Below, in pieces: positions 8,291 to 15,981 of a stretch of DNA of 33,878 nucleotides (position 1 is its first letter; each line of letters starts with the position of its first letter). The translations under genes were made by a program, and so were the position numbers. This DNA is from Pseudomonadota bacterium. GTDB lineage: Bacteria > Pseudomonadota > Alphaproteobacteria > Caedimonadales > UBA1908. The notes beneath the pieces were generated by a model, which made no database searches, was not told the origin of the DNA, and saw only the letters and a list, made by a program, of their open reading frames with translations. The stretch lies in the NCBI GenBank assembly GCA_020161545.1, contig JAIUNT010000015.1, forward strand, positions 1-33,878, read 5' to 3'.

Positions 8291-9646
8291 ATGGAAGCTG
8301 TGCGAGCCTTAGGCAATGACTTGTCCCGCGCCTTTGCAAAACTGACCTCCATCGAGAAATATAGCTACCGCTATTGGCGTGTACGCATCCTCTACGCTTC
8401 CATCATCAGCTACGCAGCTTTCTATCTTGTCAGACAAAACTTCTCCCTTGCCATGCCCGCCCTTTCTGAAGAGTTTGGATACTCTAAGACAGAACTTGGC
8501 TGGATTATTACATGGTTTTCCATTGTCTACGGCATTGGAAAGTTCATTAACGGATACATCAGTGACCGCTCTAATGCGCGCTACTTTATGACCATTGGCC
8601 TTTTGGGATCCGCAGCTGTGAGTTATTTCATCGGCATGGCCCCCAGCATCACCGTCATTGGTATTTTGTGGGTTTTGAACAGCTGGTTTCAATCCATGGG
8701 CTGGCCACCGGCTGCGCGTATGCTGACCCATTGGTTCAGTCCCAAAGAAATCGGTACAAAGTGGGCGCTGTGGGGCACATCCCACCAAATTGGCGCCATT
8801 GCCATTACCTTGGCTGCGCCAGTTCTGATCAATCACTTTGGCTGGCGATACGCATTTTTTGTGCCCGCTATTGCCACGGCGCTTTTGGCCATGTTCTGCT
8901 TCAACCGTTTGCGCGACACGCCCAAGGACGTTGGCCTTCCCCCCGTTGAAGAATATAAGAATGATGTGAAGGCACTGGGGACCGCACCAGAAGAACGCAT
9001 CACCATGCGCGAGGTCTTCACCCTTGTCTTTAGTAACAAACTCGTATGGTACATGGGACTTGCCAATTTCTGTCTCTATATCCCTCGCATGGGTGTCTTT
9101 ACCTGGGCCCCCATGTTCCTCAAGGAACACAAAGGGGTCACGCTTCTTGTGGCCGGGTGGCAACTTACTAGCTTTGAGGTCGCAGGGCTTCTGGGCGGCG
9201 TTCTTGCGGGGTGGATGTCCGACAAGATTTTTGGGGGCAGACGCGGTCCTGTGGGCACCGTTTATCTCCTTCTTCTCACGGTTACCATGGGCATGTTGTG
9301 GCTGACCCCTCCTGGATATCCCTGGCTTGACGCCTTTATTTTGTTCTTGTCAGGGTTTTTGGTCTATGGCCCACAAGTTTTGGCGGGGCTTGCAGCCACA
9401 GACTTTGCCTCCAAGCGCGCAGCCGGCGTGGCCACAGGCTTCACAGGAACCCTTGCCTACGCCGGTGCTGCCGTCGTTGGAGCCCCCATCGGCGCCCTTG
9501 TGGACGCCCATGGCTGGAGCGCAGGCCTTGCCTTATTTGCGGTCAGCTCTTTAGCAGGTGCTGTCTTTTTTGCCCTCACATGGCGCCACCGCGCAGCGTC
9601 TTTGGAAGCAACCTACCCCGACCCAAAAACGCTACCTAAAGGGTAG
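8291..9646 (+). CDS. MFS organophosphate:phosphate antiporter (UhpC/GlpT family)
   Basis: A 451-residue inner-membrane transporter with about twelve hydrophobic segments. It belongs to the organophosphate:Pi antiporter branch: the signatures YAAFYLVRQNFSLAMPAL, GIGKFINGYISDRSNARYF and SMGWPPAARMLTHWFSPKE match UhpC, UhpT and GlpT proteins. WALWGTSHQIG is the segment where GlpT and UhpT have a conserved GTSHN-like stretch. These proteins exchange glycerol-3-phosphate or hexose phosphates for inorganic phosphate; members in intracellular bacteria such as Chlamydia import glucose-6-phosphate from the host. The exact substrate is not readable. The ATG at 8291 has AGGGGA just upstream; an earlier in-frame start at 8243 would add a Cys/Pro-rich stretch and is rejected. 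No UhpAB regulators are adjacent. Confidence 0.88.
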   Translation: MEAVRALGNDLSRAFAKLTSIEKYSYRYWRVRILYASIISYAAFYLVRQNFSLAMPALSEEFGYSKTELGWIITWFSIVYGIGKFINGYISDRSNARYFMTIGLLGSAAVSYFIGMAPSITVIGILWVLNSWFQSMGWPPAARMLTHWFSPKEIGTKWALWGTSHQIGAIAITLAAPVLINHFGWRYAFFVPAIATALLAMFCFNRLRDTPKDVGLPPVEEYKNDVKALGTAPEERITMREVFTLVFSNKLVWYMGLANFCLYIPRMGVFTWAPMFLKEHKGVTLLVAGWQLTSFEVAGLLGGVLAGWMSDKIFGGRRGPVGTVYLLLLTVTMGMLWLTPPGYPWLDAFILFLSGFLVYGPQVLAGLAATDFASKRAAGVATGFTGTLAYAGAAVVGAPIGALVDAHGWSAGLALFAVSSLAGAVFFALTWRHRAASLEATYPDPKTLPKG

Positions 9647-9653
9647 ACCCTTT
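9638..9653. terminator. Short bidirectional hairpin shared by two convergent genes
   Basis: AAAGGG TAGA CCCTTT is a 6-bp stem with a 4-base loop. It contains the TAG stop of the MFS gene and overlaps the TAA of the minus-strand coiled-coil gene. Neither side has a good T-tract, so it is at best a weak bidirectional terminator. Confidence 0.35.
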
Positions 9654-10608
9654 ACTTATGGGGAGACCGCGCAGGTGGAGAACTTCCTGCATCACTGGAT
9701 CGCGCGCCGGCTCCGCCGGTACGCCTCCCTTTTTTCTTTTTTTTCTTTTTTTTCTTTTTTTCAAAGCTTTTTAGATCAAGTGTCGGGATAGACGGCCCGC
9801 TACGAGACCCCATGCGAGGCGCTGGTGCCACGGGAGAAATTGAAGGGGACGTTAGCGGTGACTCATCATAAAATTGTGCAACACGCTGATCAGCTACAAG
9901 GACAGACCCTTTGCCACCAGACGCATCTCTAAAAAAGACATTTGTCTGCAAAGCAGGCCCTGGGATCTCTTGGTCCTCAATTCCCCCTTCCTTTGAGGCT
10001 GGCATAAAGCCGGCCATCTCATCAAAGATCGCAGTCACACCTTCCCCTTGCACAAAGGGACCCCATCTATAGGACTGGACAAAACTATCTTTTGGCCAGG
10101 AGGATGGTCCTGGTTGAATGGAAACAGCTTGGAGGCGCCCCCGCAATACGTCATTTTCTAAGGTAAGTTTTTCAATCCTTCTCTCAAGCTGGAGAGTGCG
10201 TTGTTCAAGAGCCTTAACCTCTTCCTGCTGCTTAAATGCGATTTGCTCCAGCTCAACTCTCTTCTGCTTAACAATGGCCTCTTGTTGGTGATGGCGAAAA
10301 CCCATCACCATTTGCGCAGGATTCCTAAATTCCTCAAAGCCCACAAGATCTAAGGCCAAAGTGCTATGATACACGTCATAAAGTGGATCATCTTGATAAT
10401 CTTGAGCGCTCACAAAAATCCTTTTTGCTGGGTCTGAGAAGCTGCGCTCATGACGTTGCGCATCAAGCCCTTGCGCAGGCCTGGCAGGCCCCTGGACAGG
10501 TGAGCAACCTGTGGACGCGCTCCTTTCCTCCATGTTGTCCGCACTTGCACAGACACTTGCGCTCAAGAATACGCCGATACCGTGCCACAATACTTTTTTT
10601 TGTTTCAT
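9652..10608 (-). CDS. Secreted coiled-coil protein with a polylysine tract, unknown function
   Basis: I do not recognise this 318-residue protein. From the ATG at 10608 (GAGGAG just upstream) it starts with a signal peptide (MKQKKVLWHGIGVFLSASVC, ending near ASA). Upstream in-frame codons to 10695 would bury that signal and are rejected. A coiled coil runs at about residues 110-170 with heptad-like HHQQEAIVKQKRVELEQIA and LEQRTLQLERRIEKLTLEN. A Pro/Ser-rich stretch (SPLTSPSISPVAPAPRMG) follows. Then comes a run of about ten lysines coded by an A-rich tract, and a Gly/Arg/Ser tail. Coiled coil plus basic tail suggests binding to nucleic acid or to another protein. It is divergent from the acidic secreted protein at 10799. 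Confidence 0.72.
   Translation of the reverse strand: MKQKKVLWHGIGVFLSASVCASADNMEERSASTGCSPVQGPARPAQGLDAQRHERSFSDPAKRIFVSAQDYQDDPLYDVYHSTLALDLVGFEEFRNPAQMVMGFRHHQQEAIVKQKRVELEQIAFKQQEEVKALEQRTLQLERRIEKLTLENDVLRGRLQAVSIQPGPSSWPKDSFVQSYRWGPFVQGEGVTAIFDEMAGFMPASKEGGIEDQEIPGPALQTNVFFRDASGGKGSVLVADQRVAQFYDESPLTSPSISPVAPAPRMGSRSGPSIPTLDLKSFEKKKKKKKKKKGRRTGGAGARSSDAGSSPPARSPHK
9730..9762. repeat. Imperfect T8C tract inside the polylysine codons
   Basis: The plus strand reads T7 or T6 then C, T8C, T8C, T7C, so two exact 9-base units sit between shorter ones. On the minus strand this gives AAG/AAA lysine codons. Homopolymer runs of eight are prone to slippage, so the gene's last 25 codons could switch frame. 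Confidence 0.8.
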
Positions 10609-10729
10609 CTTCTCCTCACTCATACCACTTAGACGCGTAATTTGCCTCCTGCGCACCCCACTTCGAACACTCGGTAGACCGCGCAAGGCAAGCACATTTT
10701 GATTGATAAAGTATTAACAACAAAGACTC

Positions 10730-10758
10730 TTGACGTAGACATCTCAAGCAGTTACAAA
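10730..10758 (+). promoter_or_regulatory. Sigma-70-like promoter before the acidic secreted protein
   Basis: TTGACG (10730-10735), a 17-base spacer and TACAAA (10753-10758). The ATG at 10799 lies 40 bases downstream with AAGGT as ribosome site. It would drive the secreted gene and, by coupling, the carboxypeptidase gene after it. Confidence 0.5.
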
Positions 10759-10798
10759 AAAAAGAGTGCCCATATGTCATGATGCAAGGTAGATAAAT

Positions 10799-12463
10799 AT
10801 GCTCCAACGCGTTTGTTATTTGAAAGCCCTTGCATTATTCCTTTTTATGTCAGTCGACCCTTCTGTGGCAAGCGCCTGTGAAGAGGATTACGTAGGCAAC
10901 ATCACCCAGGTTTTGAATGGTTCTACAAAGGGCACATCGTCTTCAAGCGGGCAAGCAGGGCCTGCCCACCAATCAGTGCGTCCCGGTGAACCAAAGGCAT
11001 TCCCCGCGTCAATGGAGGATATGAGTGCTAAGAGTGTCTTATTCGCCTACACACAGTTAGAGGAGCTTGCACAAAGCACAACTGGGCCAAAAGGCAGGAT
11101 CGAGGCACTCTACATGGATCTTGAGCGCGCCCGCGTACGGTGTGAGGAGGATTTTGCAAAACCGGATCTAGGTGAAAAAGATTTTAGCACCCAGCATATT
11201 GAGTTCTATCTCGCGCGCGCGCATGATTTCTTTGACGCAGCCCTTCTCAATCTTGAGCGTGCCAACGCCAAGCTTCCCGAAACAGAAAATGCAAACTCAC
11301 AGCTTGCCGCGTTTATTGTCGCACATATGAAATCAGTACACTTTGCCAAGATAGTTCAAGGCAGCAATACATGCCTAGGAGAATTTCTAGGCGCTTTAGG
11401 CCACGGAGACCGCATCAGTGCAGAGAATTTTTATAAGCTGCGGGCAAATTTCGCAAACCCCTTTTTGCATCATAAGCAAACGAACCTTTTTCTGTATGGG
11501 ACATGGACAAAGGGACTGTACGCCGCCAGTAAGGTAAATGACATCTCTGACGGCGCCCATACTTTTAGCTTTTATCAAATGTACATCACCCGCGCGTGGG
11601 ACAGTTTTTTTGGTATGGAGCGCACGGTGCGCAATACTGGCTTTAAACTTTATCCCGGTGATCAGTCCTATGGCCTTTTGCGTGACGCACGTTTTCTTCA
11701 CTGGACTAAACAGTGCCCCAAATTCGCCCAGAAGCTGATCCAAACCTGGGATACACTTTTCATCTACTACGCACATCACATTCTCGCCATGCCGCCCATG
11801 TCCCAAGTCCAGGACCAACCACCAACGCCCATGCCGTCTTCAGGAATGCCAGGCTTTTTGGTGTCCCATAACCTCTCCTTCAGCCCTCTCAAGACTTATG
11901 TTCTACAAGAGCACGACGCAGAACAAGTTGACTTCCCCCAAGCACCAGAGCGCCCTAAGCCTTTGACGGCCCACCCTCTTTTTGTGAAACAAGACAGCGA
12001 CAGCAGCGTTGATGAAAATACCGTCTCCATCAAGAGTGGTTCCTCAGGAGACGAGGGAACAGATTTTGAAGAGGATGAGGTGATCTCCTTGAAGCAGGTG
12101 TTGCGTGCGTCCACTGCCACCACACATACTCCCCCCCTCGAGGCACCAACGCCCAGGGCCCCCTTTAATGGCTTCGAGCTCTTGGGAAAGAGTAATCACC
12201 AGAGCACCGCTGCACCGCTTGTAGCGCAACTGGAACTGCTTCCTCTTACAAGCAAGCCCCCTTACGACCCTGTTCAAGTTTACATGGCATCCATGGAGCG
12301 CAGCGCAGCACTTGCCTGTGAGGGTGATGATGCCTCTGGCGTCTCTTGCCTGCCTTTTTGCATGCAAGATCCTGTATGTGACCTGAGCGAGCTGTGCGCA
12401 GAGGGTGACACGGGCGAAAAAGACGGCTACAATGTGATCAGTTATTCAGGGGAGGACATGTAG
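10799..12463 (+). CDS. Large secreted protein with helical core and acidic tail, unknown function
   Basis: A 554-residue protein that I do not recognise. A signal peptide is clear (MLQRVCYLKALALFLFMSV, cleaved near ASA-CEED). Residues about 75-330 look globular and helical, with AKSVLFAYTQLEELAQ, FYLARAHDFFDAALLNLERA and WTKQCPKFAQKLIQTWDTL. Residues about 340-490 look disordered, Pro/Ser-rich and then acidic (SDSSVDENTVSIKSGSSGDE, then FEEDEV). The last 60 residues carry six cysteines (CEGDDASGVSCLPFCMQDP, then C..LC), which suggests a disulfide-stabilised tail. This mix of a folded domain and acidic low-complexity tail is common in host-targeted proteins, but no function is shown. Its stop is two bases before the GTG of the carboxypeptidase gene, so the two are likely co-translated. 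Confidence 0.75.
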   Translation: MLQRVCYLKALALFLFMSVDPSVASACEEDYVGNITQVLNGSTKGTSSSSGQAGPAHQSVRPGEPKAFPASMEDMSAKSVLFAYTQLEELAQSTTGPKGRIEALYMDLERARVRCEEDFAKPDLGEKDFSTQHIEFYLARAHDFFDAALLNLERANAKLPETENANSQLAAFIVAHMKSVHFAKIVQGSNTCLGEFLGALGHGDRISAENFYKLRANFANPFLHHKQTNLFLYGTWTKGLYAASKVNDISDGAHTFSFYQMYITRAWDSFFGMERTVRNTGFKLYPGDQSYGLLRDARFLHWTKQCPKFAQKLIQTWDTLFIYYAHHILAMPPMSQVQDQPPTPMPSSGMPGFLVSHNLSFSPLKTYVLQEHDAEQVDFPQAPERPKPLTAHPLFVKQDSDSSVDENTVSIKSGSSGDEGTDFEEDEVISLKQVLRASTATTHTPPLEAPTPRAPFNGFELLGKSNHQSTAAPLVAQLELLPLTSKPPYDPVQVYMASMERSAALACEGDDASGVSCLPFCMQDPVCDLSELCAEGDTGEKDGYNVISYSGEDM

Positions 12464-12465
12464 GC

Positions 12466-13788
12466 GTGGCACTAACCATAAGAAAAATTGCCGTTTTTAT
12501 GGCTGCTTTTTTGTACGCCACCGCACCGTCCTTTGCGAAAGAAAAATACGCGGCCTTTGTGCTGGACGTGACGTCCAACAAGGTTCTTCACGAAGAAAAT
12601 GCCCACGCGCCGCGATTTCCCGCGTCCGTCACAAAAATTATGACCCTCTATTTGCTTTTTGAGGCACTAGAGTCCAAAAAAGTTTCCCTGCGCACCAAGA
12701 TGCCTATTTCTGCCAAAGCGGCCGCCCAACCCCCTTGCAAGCTGGGACTTAGGGCAGGTGGCACCATTACCGTGCGTGACGCCATTTTGGGCATTGTGAC
12801 AAAATCTGCCAATGACGCCTCAGTGGTTGTGGCGGAGTATCTGGCGGGCAGTGAAGACGCGTACGCGCGCCTCATGACCAAAAAGGCCCGCAGCCTTGGT
12901 ATGCAAGCAACGGTCTTCAGGAACGCCTCCGGCCTTCCAAACCCAGTGCAAATCTCCACGGCCCATGACCTGGGCATCTTGGGTCAGGCGGTCTTCAAGC
13001 GCTTTCCTGCATATTACGCGTATTTTCGCACCCAGTCTTTTTGGTACAACAACAAGCGTTTTGCCAACCACAATAAGCTCCTGGAAAAAGAGCCCAATGT
13101 GGACGGCATCAAAACGGGCCTGACCAACGCATCAGGCTTCAACATCGTGGCCTCTGCCAAGCGCAATGGACGACGCATCATTGTGGTTGTCATGGGCGGC
13201 AAAACAGGCCCCTCCCGCGACCAGCGCGCCGCAACTTTACTGAACGCCGCCTTTGCGGGTGATGGGAATATTCTTAACGGCACCAAAGCACTTTTGCGTA
13301 ACGCCACCTACACACCCCAAGCACCCGCAGACGACTTTGGTGACGATCCACTGGGTGCCAAAATCAGACAAGTCTGCGAAGAGGGCGGCACATGTGACGA
13401 AGCGCAAGCGACGTCTACAACACTACGCGGGCGCTATACCCAAGACCCTGTGGGCGCAAAAATTCGCACACTCGCAACGCCAGTGGCCTCGCCTTCTGGG
13501 CAAGGACCACGCACCTGGGCCCTGCAGGTGGGCGCGTTTGCAAAGGCCAAAGACGCACAGGCCGCCGCCAAGACCCAGCTTGCAAAACTCGCCAACCGCA
13601 AGGGTGTAAAAGTAACCGTCGAGCAGGCCGCACGTAAACGCGGGCGTGTCTTCCAAGCGCGCTTATCTGGATTCACGGAAAAAGGCGCCCTTGACGCGTC
13701 TCGCGTTTTGTCTCAAAAAGGGGTGCAGTGTCTTGTGCTACGCCCACGCGCCTCAACGCTTATTCGCTCGGCCCACAACGCACGCTAA
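12466..13788 (+). CDS. D-alanyl-D-alanine carboxypeptidase with C-terminal SPOR domain (penicillin-binding protein, S11)
   Basis: Trims the terminal D-Ala from peptidoglycan stem peptides in the periplasm. The 440-residue product begins at a GTG with GGGGAGG about ten bases upstream. Residues 1-24 are a signal peptide (ending PSFA-KEK). The three S11 motifs are intact: Ser54-x-x-Lys57 in FPASVTKIMT, Ser114-x-Asn116 in TKSANDAS, and Lys216-Thr-Gly in DGIKTGLTNASG. A linker at about 285-330 holds a repeated DP(L/V)GAKIR motif. A SPOR domain at about 345-430 starts TWALQVGAFAKAKDAQAAA; SPOR binds denuded glycan at division sites. This domain order is known from alphaproteobacterial DacC/DacF-type enzymes. 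The start is coupled to the secreted acidic protein before it. Confidence 0.93.
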   Translation: MALTIRKIAVFMAAFLYATAPSFAKEKYAAFVLDVTSNKVLHEENAHAPRFPASVTKIMTLYLLFEALESKKVSLRTKMPISAKAAAQPPCKLGLRAGGTITVRDAILGIVTKSANDASVVVAEYLAGSEDAYARLMTKKARSLGMQATVFRNASGLPNPVQISTAHDLGILGQAVFKRFPAYYAYFRTQSFWYNNKRFANHNKLLEKEPNVDGIKTGLTNASGFNIVASAKRNGRRIIVVVMGGKTGPSRDQRAATLLNAAFAGDGNILNGTKALLRNATYTPQAPADDFGDDPLGAKIRQVCEEGGTCDEAQATSTTLRGRYTQDPVGAKIRTLATPVASPSGQGPRTWALQVGAFAKAKDAQAAAKTQLAKLANRKGVKVTVEQAARKRGRVFQARLSGFTEKGALDASRVLSQKGVQCLVLRPRASTLIRSAHNAR

Positions 13789-13815
13789 TCCCATTTTAAC
13801 CCACGCGGAGACCTT

Positions 13816-15171
13816 ATGCGTCAGATTATTGGTAAAGAAGAGTGGTGTGCCCTGCCCCAGCTAGGTATCAGCGCCCTCAAAGTCAAAACGGACTCAGGCG
13901 CCAGAACGTCCGCCCTGCATGCTTTTAATATCCGCTATGAAAAGGATGATGGCCAAACCTTTGTCCACTTTGATGTGCATCCCATTCAGCGCAATACTAA
14001 GGTCACAAGGTCCTGCAAGGCCCTTCTCCTGGACAAACGCATCGTCAAGAGCTCCAGCGGAGATAAAGAACGTCGCCCTGTGATTAAAACGCCCATCACC
14101 TTGGGCGAGAGCACCTGGGACATTGAGATCACCCTTACGGATAGAGACGCCATGGGGTACCGCATGCTTCTTGGGCGCGAGGCCATGGAGGGGCGCTTCC
14201 TCATCGATCCCGATGTTTCCTTTAGTCAAGGAACACGCCTTGGGGACAGCGTGCTGGAAGGCGAAGATCTCACACACCCCCAGGGAAGATCCCTACGTAT
14301 TCTGCTTTTGGCCAGCAACCCTGCCCTGTACTCGAACCAGCGCCTCATTGAAGCCGGTGAAGCGCGCGGTCACACCATTAAGTTCGTTAATATCAAGCAC
14401 TGTTACGTGAACGTGAGTGCCGCCAGCCCCAAAGTCTACTACCGCGGCGGGGAGATTTTAGACAACGTGGACGCGGTGATCCCGCGCATTCGTCCGTCTG
14501 CGACTTTTTACGGCTGTGCGCTGCTGCGCCAGTTTCAACTGACAGGCGCCTATTGCCTCAATGAGGCCAGCGCCATAGCACGCGCTCGTGATAAGCTGCG
14601 CTCACTTCAAAACCTTGCCCTCAATGGCCTTCATATGCCAACCACCGCCATGGCAGACTCCCCCCTTGATACCAAGGAAATCATCAAACTTGTGGGGGGT
14701 GTGCCTGTGGTTATTAAGCTGCTGGAGGGCACCCAGGGCACGGGAGTCGTTCTGGCAGAAACCAAAAAGGCCGCGGAAAGCGTCATCAATGCCTTCAAGA
14801 GTCTGCGCACCAATATTCTTGTCCAGGAATTTGTGAGAGAAGCTGGCGGCAAGGACATGCGCTGCTTTGTCATTGACGGCAAGGTGGTGGGCGCCATGGA
14901 GCGCACCGCCAAGGACGGGGACTTTCGCTCAAACATACATTTAGGCGGCACCGCCGCGCCCATCAAAATTACACCCGAGGAACGCCGTATGGCCATTAAA
15001 GCCGCCAAGGTCATGGGCCTGAAGGTAGCAGGCGTTGATATTATTCGCTCGGACTCTGGTCCCAAGATTTTGGAGGTCAACTCCTCCCCAGGCCTTGAGG
15101 GCATTGAAGGCGCCCTCAATAAAGATATCGCGTCTCTTTTCTATGAAGCCATCGAGAAACACTTGTGGTAA
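13816..15171 (+). CDS. rimK: RimB-like aspartic protease domain fused to RimK (S6 glutamate ligase)
   Basis: A 451-residue two-domain protein. Residues 1-140 match the PF05618 RimB/'ATP-dependent Zn protease' family: VKTDSGARTSALHAF carries a retropepsin-like Asp26-Ser-Gly, and DAMGYRMLLGREAM is the second family motif. Residues about 155-450 form a RimK ATP-grasp ligase: LRILLLASNPALYSNQRL, AVIPRIRPSATFYGCALLRQ, PVVIKLLEGTQGTGVVLAE (ATP loop), DMRCFVIDGKVVGAMERTA and ILEVNSSPGLEGIE (Mg ligands). RimK adds glutamates to the C-terminus of ribosomal protein S6; RimB, usually a separate gene, trims them. Fusion would join the writer and the eraser. GGAG sits six bases before the ATG, and the gene is 27 bases after the carboxypeptidase, probably one operon. 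Confidence 0.9.
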   Translation: MRQIIGKEEWCALPQLGISALKVKTDSGARTSALHAFNIRYEKDDGQTFVHFDVHPIQRNTKVTRSCKALLLDKRIVKSSSGDKERRPVIKTPITLGESTWDIEITLTDRDAMGYRMLLGREAMEGRFLIDPDVSFSQGTRLGDSVLEGEDLTHPQGRSLRILLLASNPALYSNQRLIEAGEARGHTIKFVNIKHCYVNVSAASPKVYYRGGEILDNVDAVIPRIRPSATFYGCALLRQFQLTGAYCLNEASAIARARDKLRSLQNLALNGLHMPTTAMADSPLDTKEIIKLVGGVPVVIKLLEGTQGTGVVLAETKKAAESVINAFKSLRTNILVQEFVREAGGKDMRCFVIDGKVVGAMERTAKDGDFRSNIHLGGTAAPIKITPEERRMAIKAAKVMGLKVAGVDIIRSDSGPKILEVNSSPGLEGIEGALNKDIASLFYEAIEKHLW

Positions 15172-15217
15172 TCACTTTCCGAACGTAAGACACGCACCCC
15201 CTTGTCGTGACTTTTTC

Positions 15218-15246
15218 TTGAAAATGGTCAAAAATTGACTTATGAT
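15218..15246 (+). promoter_or_regulatory. Promoter of the Hsp20 gene
   Basis: TTGAAA (15218-15223), exactly 17 bases, then TATGAT (15241-15246). The -35 is preceded by C, giving CTTGAAA as in sigma-32 promoters, but the -10 is sigma-70-like rather than CCCATNT. Transcription from here leaves a leader of about 150 bases before the Hsp20 ATG. Confidence 0.6.
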
Positions 15247-15377
15247 AAAAAAGTTCAAGGTGCTATATGGCCTTGGACTTTTGGATGGCTTGGCTTGGTC
15301 GTCTTTGATGGATGGCATAAAAATCGGCGTTTTAGGCGTGCGACAGCGTCCGTTAAAGCAACTTGCCCGGCTGTGTG

Positions 15378-15397
15378 TATCGCTCAAATGGAGGATA
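15378..15397 (+). promoter_or_regulatory. ROSE-type RNA thermometer hairpin over the Hsp20 ribosome site
   Basis: TATCGCTC at 15378-15385 can pair with GAGGATA at 15391-15397 across a five-base loop. The stem has seven pairs and one bulged G at 15382. The bulged strand reads UCGCU, the U(U/C)GCU consensus of ROSE thermometers, opposite the Shine-Dalgarno AGGA, in exactly the ROSE geometry. The hairpin hides most of GGAGG (15390-15394) eight bases before the ATG at 15403. Melting at heat shock would free it. The long leader from the promoter at 15218 fits the several-hairpin layout of ROSE elements. Confidence 0.7.
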
Positions 15398-15402
15398 TGA
15401 CA

Positions 15403-15867
15403 ATGAGAGCACTCGATTTAACACCCCTTTTTCGTTCAAGTATTGGCTTTGATCGCCTGTCACGCCTTGTGGATTCGGCCATGCGCGCCGATGAGCATAT
15501 GGGTGGCGGAGGCTATCCGCCCTACAACATTGAACGCTTAGATGAAACAACCTACCGTCTGACCATGGCCGTTGCTGGCTTCCGGGATGAGGACCTGTCC
15601 ATTACGGTCCAGGACAGCACCCTCAACATTGCGGGACGCGCACGCCCTGAGGAAGAGGGCGTTGAGTACCTATACCGCGGCATTGCTGGGCGGGCCTTTG
15701 AACGCCACTTCCAGCTGGCAGACTTCATTAAGGTTGGCAAAGCAAGCTTGGAGAACGGCATCTTGCGGGTTCTTTTGGTGCGCGAAATCCCTGAGGCTTT
15801 AAAGCCCAGGCGCATCGCCATCGAAACACCAAACGCGCCGCAAACAACCTTAATTGAGCATAAGTAA
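15403..15867 (+). CDS. Small heat-shock protein, Hsp20/IbpA family
   Basis: A 154-residue ATP-independent holdase that binds unfolding proteins in the cytosol. The alpha-crystallin domain spans about residues 38-135: YPPYNIERLDETTYRLTMAV, AGFRDEDLSITVQDSTLNIA, YLYRGIAGRAFERHFQLAD, and the closing strand ASLENGILRVLLVREIPE. PPYNIER and GIAxRAFERxFxLAD are typical of the IbpA/HspA class of proteobacteria. RRIAIE near the C-terminus plays the part of the IxI tail. The ATG at 15403 is preferred to 15397 because GGAGG lies eight bases before it. An in-frame extension to 15235 is the 5' leader, not protein. Expression is probably heat-controlled through the ROSE-like hairpin. A strong terminator follows. 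Confidence 0.93.
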   Translation: MRALDLTPLFRSSIGFDRLSRLVDSAMRADEHMGGGGYPPYNIERLDETTYRLTMAVAGFRDEDLSITVQDSTLNIAGRARPEEEGVEYLYRGIAGRAFERHFQLADFIKVGKASLENGILRVLLVREIPEALKPRRIAIETPNAPQTTLIEHK

Positions 15868-15891
15868 ACTTAGCAACAATCCGCATGGAGA

Positions 15892-15917
15892 GGGCGCCAA
15901 CCACGGCGCCCTTTTTT
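15892..15917 (+). terminator. Rho-independent terminator of the Hsp20 gene
   Basis: GGGCGCC at 15892-15898, a six-base loop AACCAC, GGCGCCC at 15905-15911, then six Ts. This is a textbook intrinsic terminator 24 bases after the Hsp20 stop. Confidence 0.92.
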
Positions 15918-15981
15918 GTTCCTTGACGCACGAGACACAGGCACGTTAGATTTTTGTATAATAATCAGCGGAGTATCTTTC

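Noticed and set aside
15235..15402. N-terminal extension of Hsp20.
   Set aside because: The extension is the mRNA leader: it holds the -10 element and the ROSE-like hairpin, and the family normally begins near 15403.
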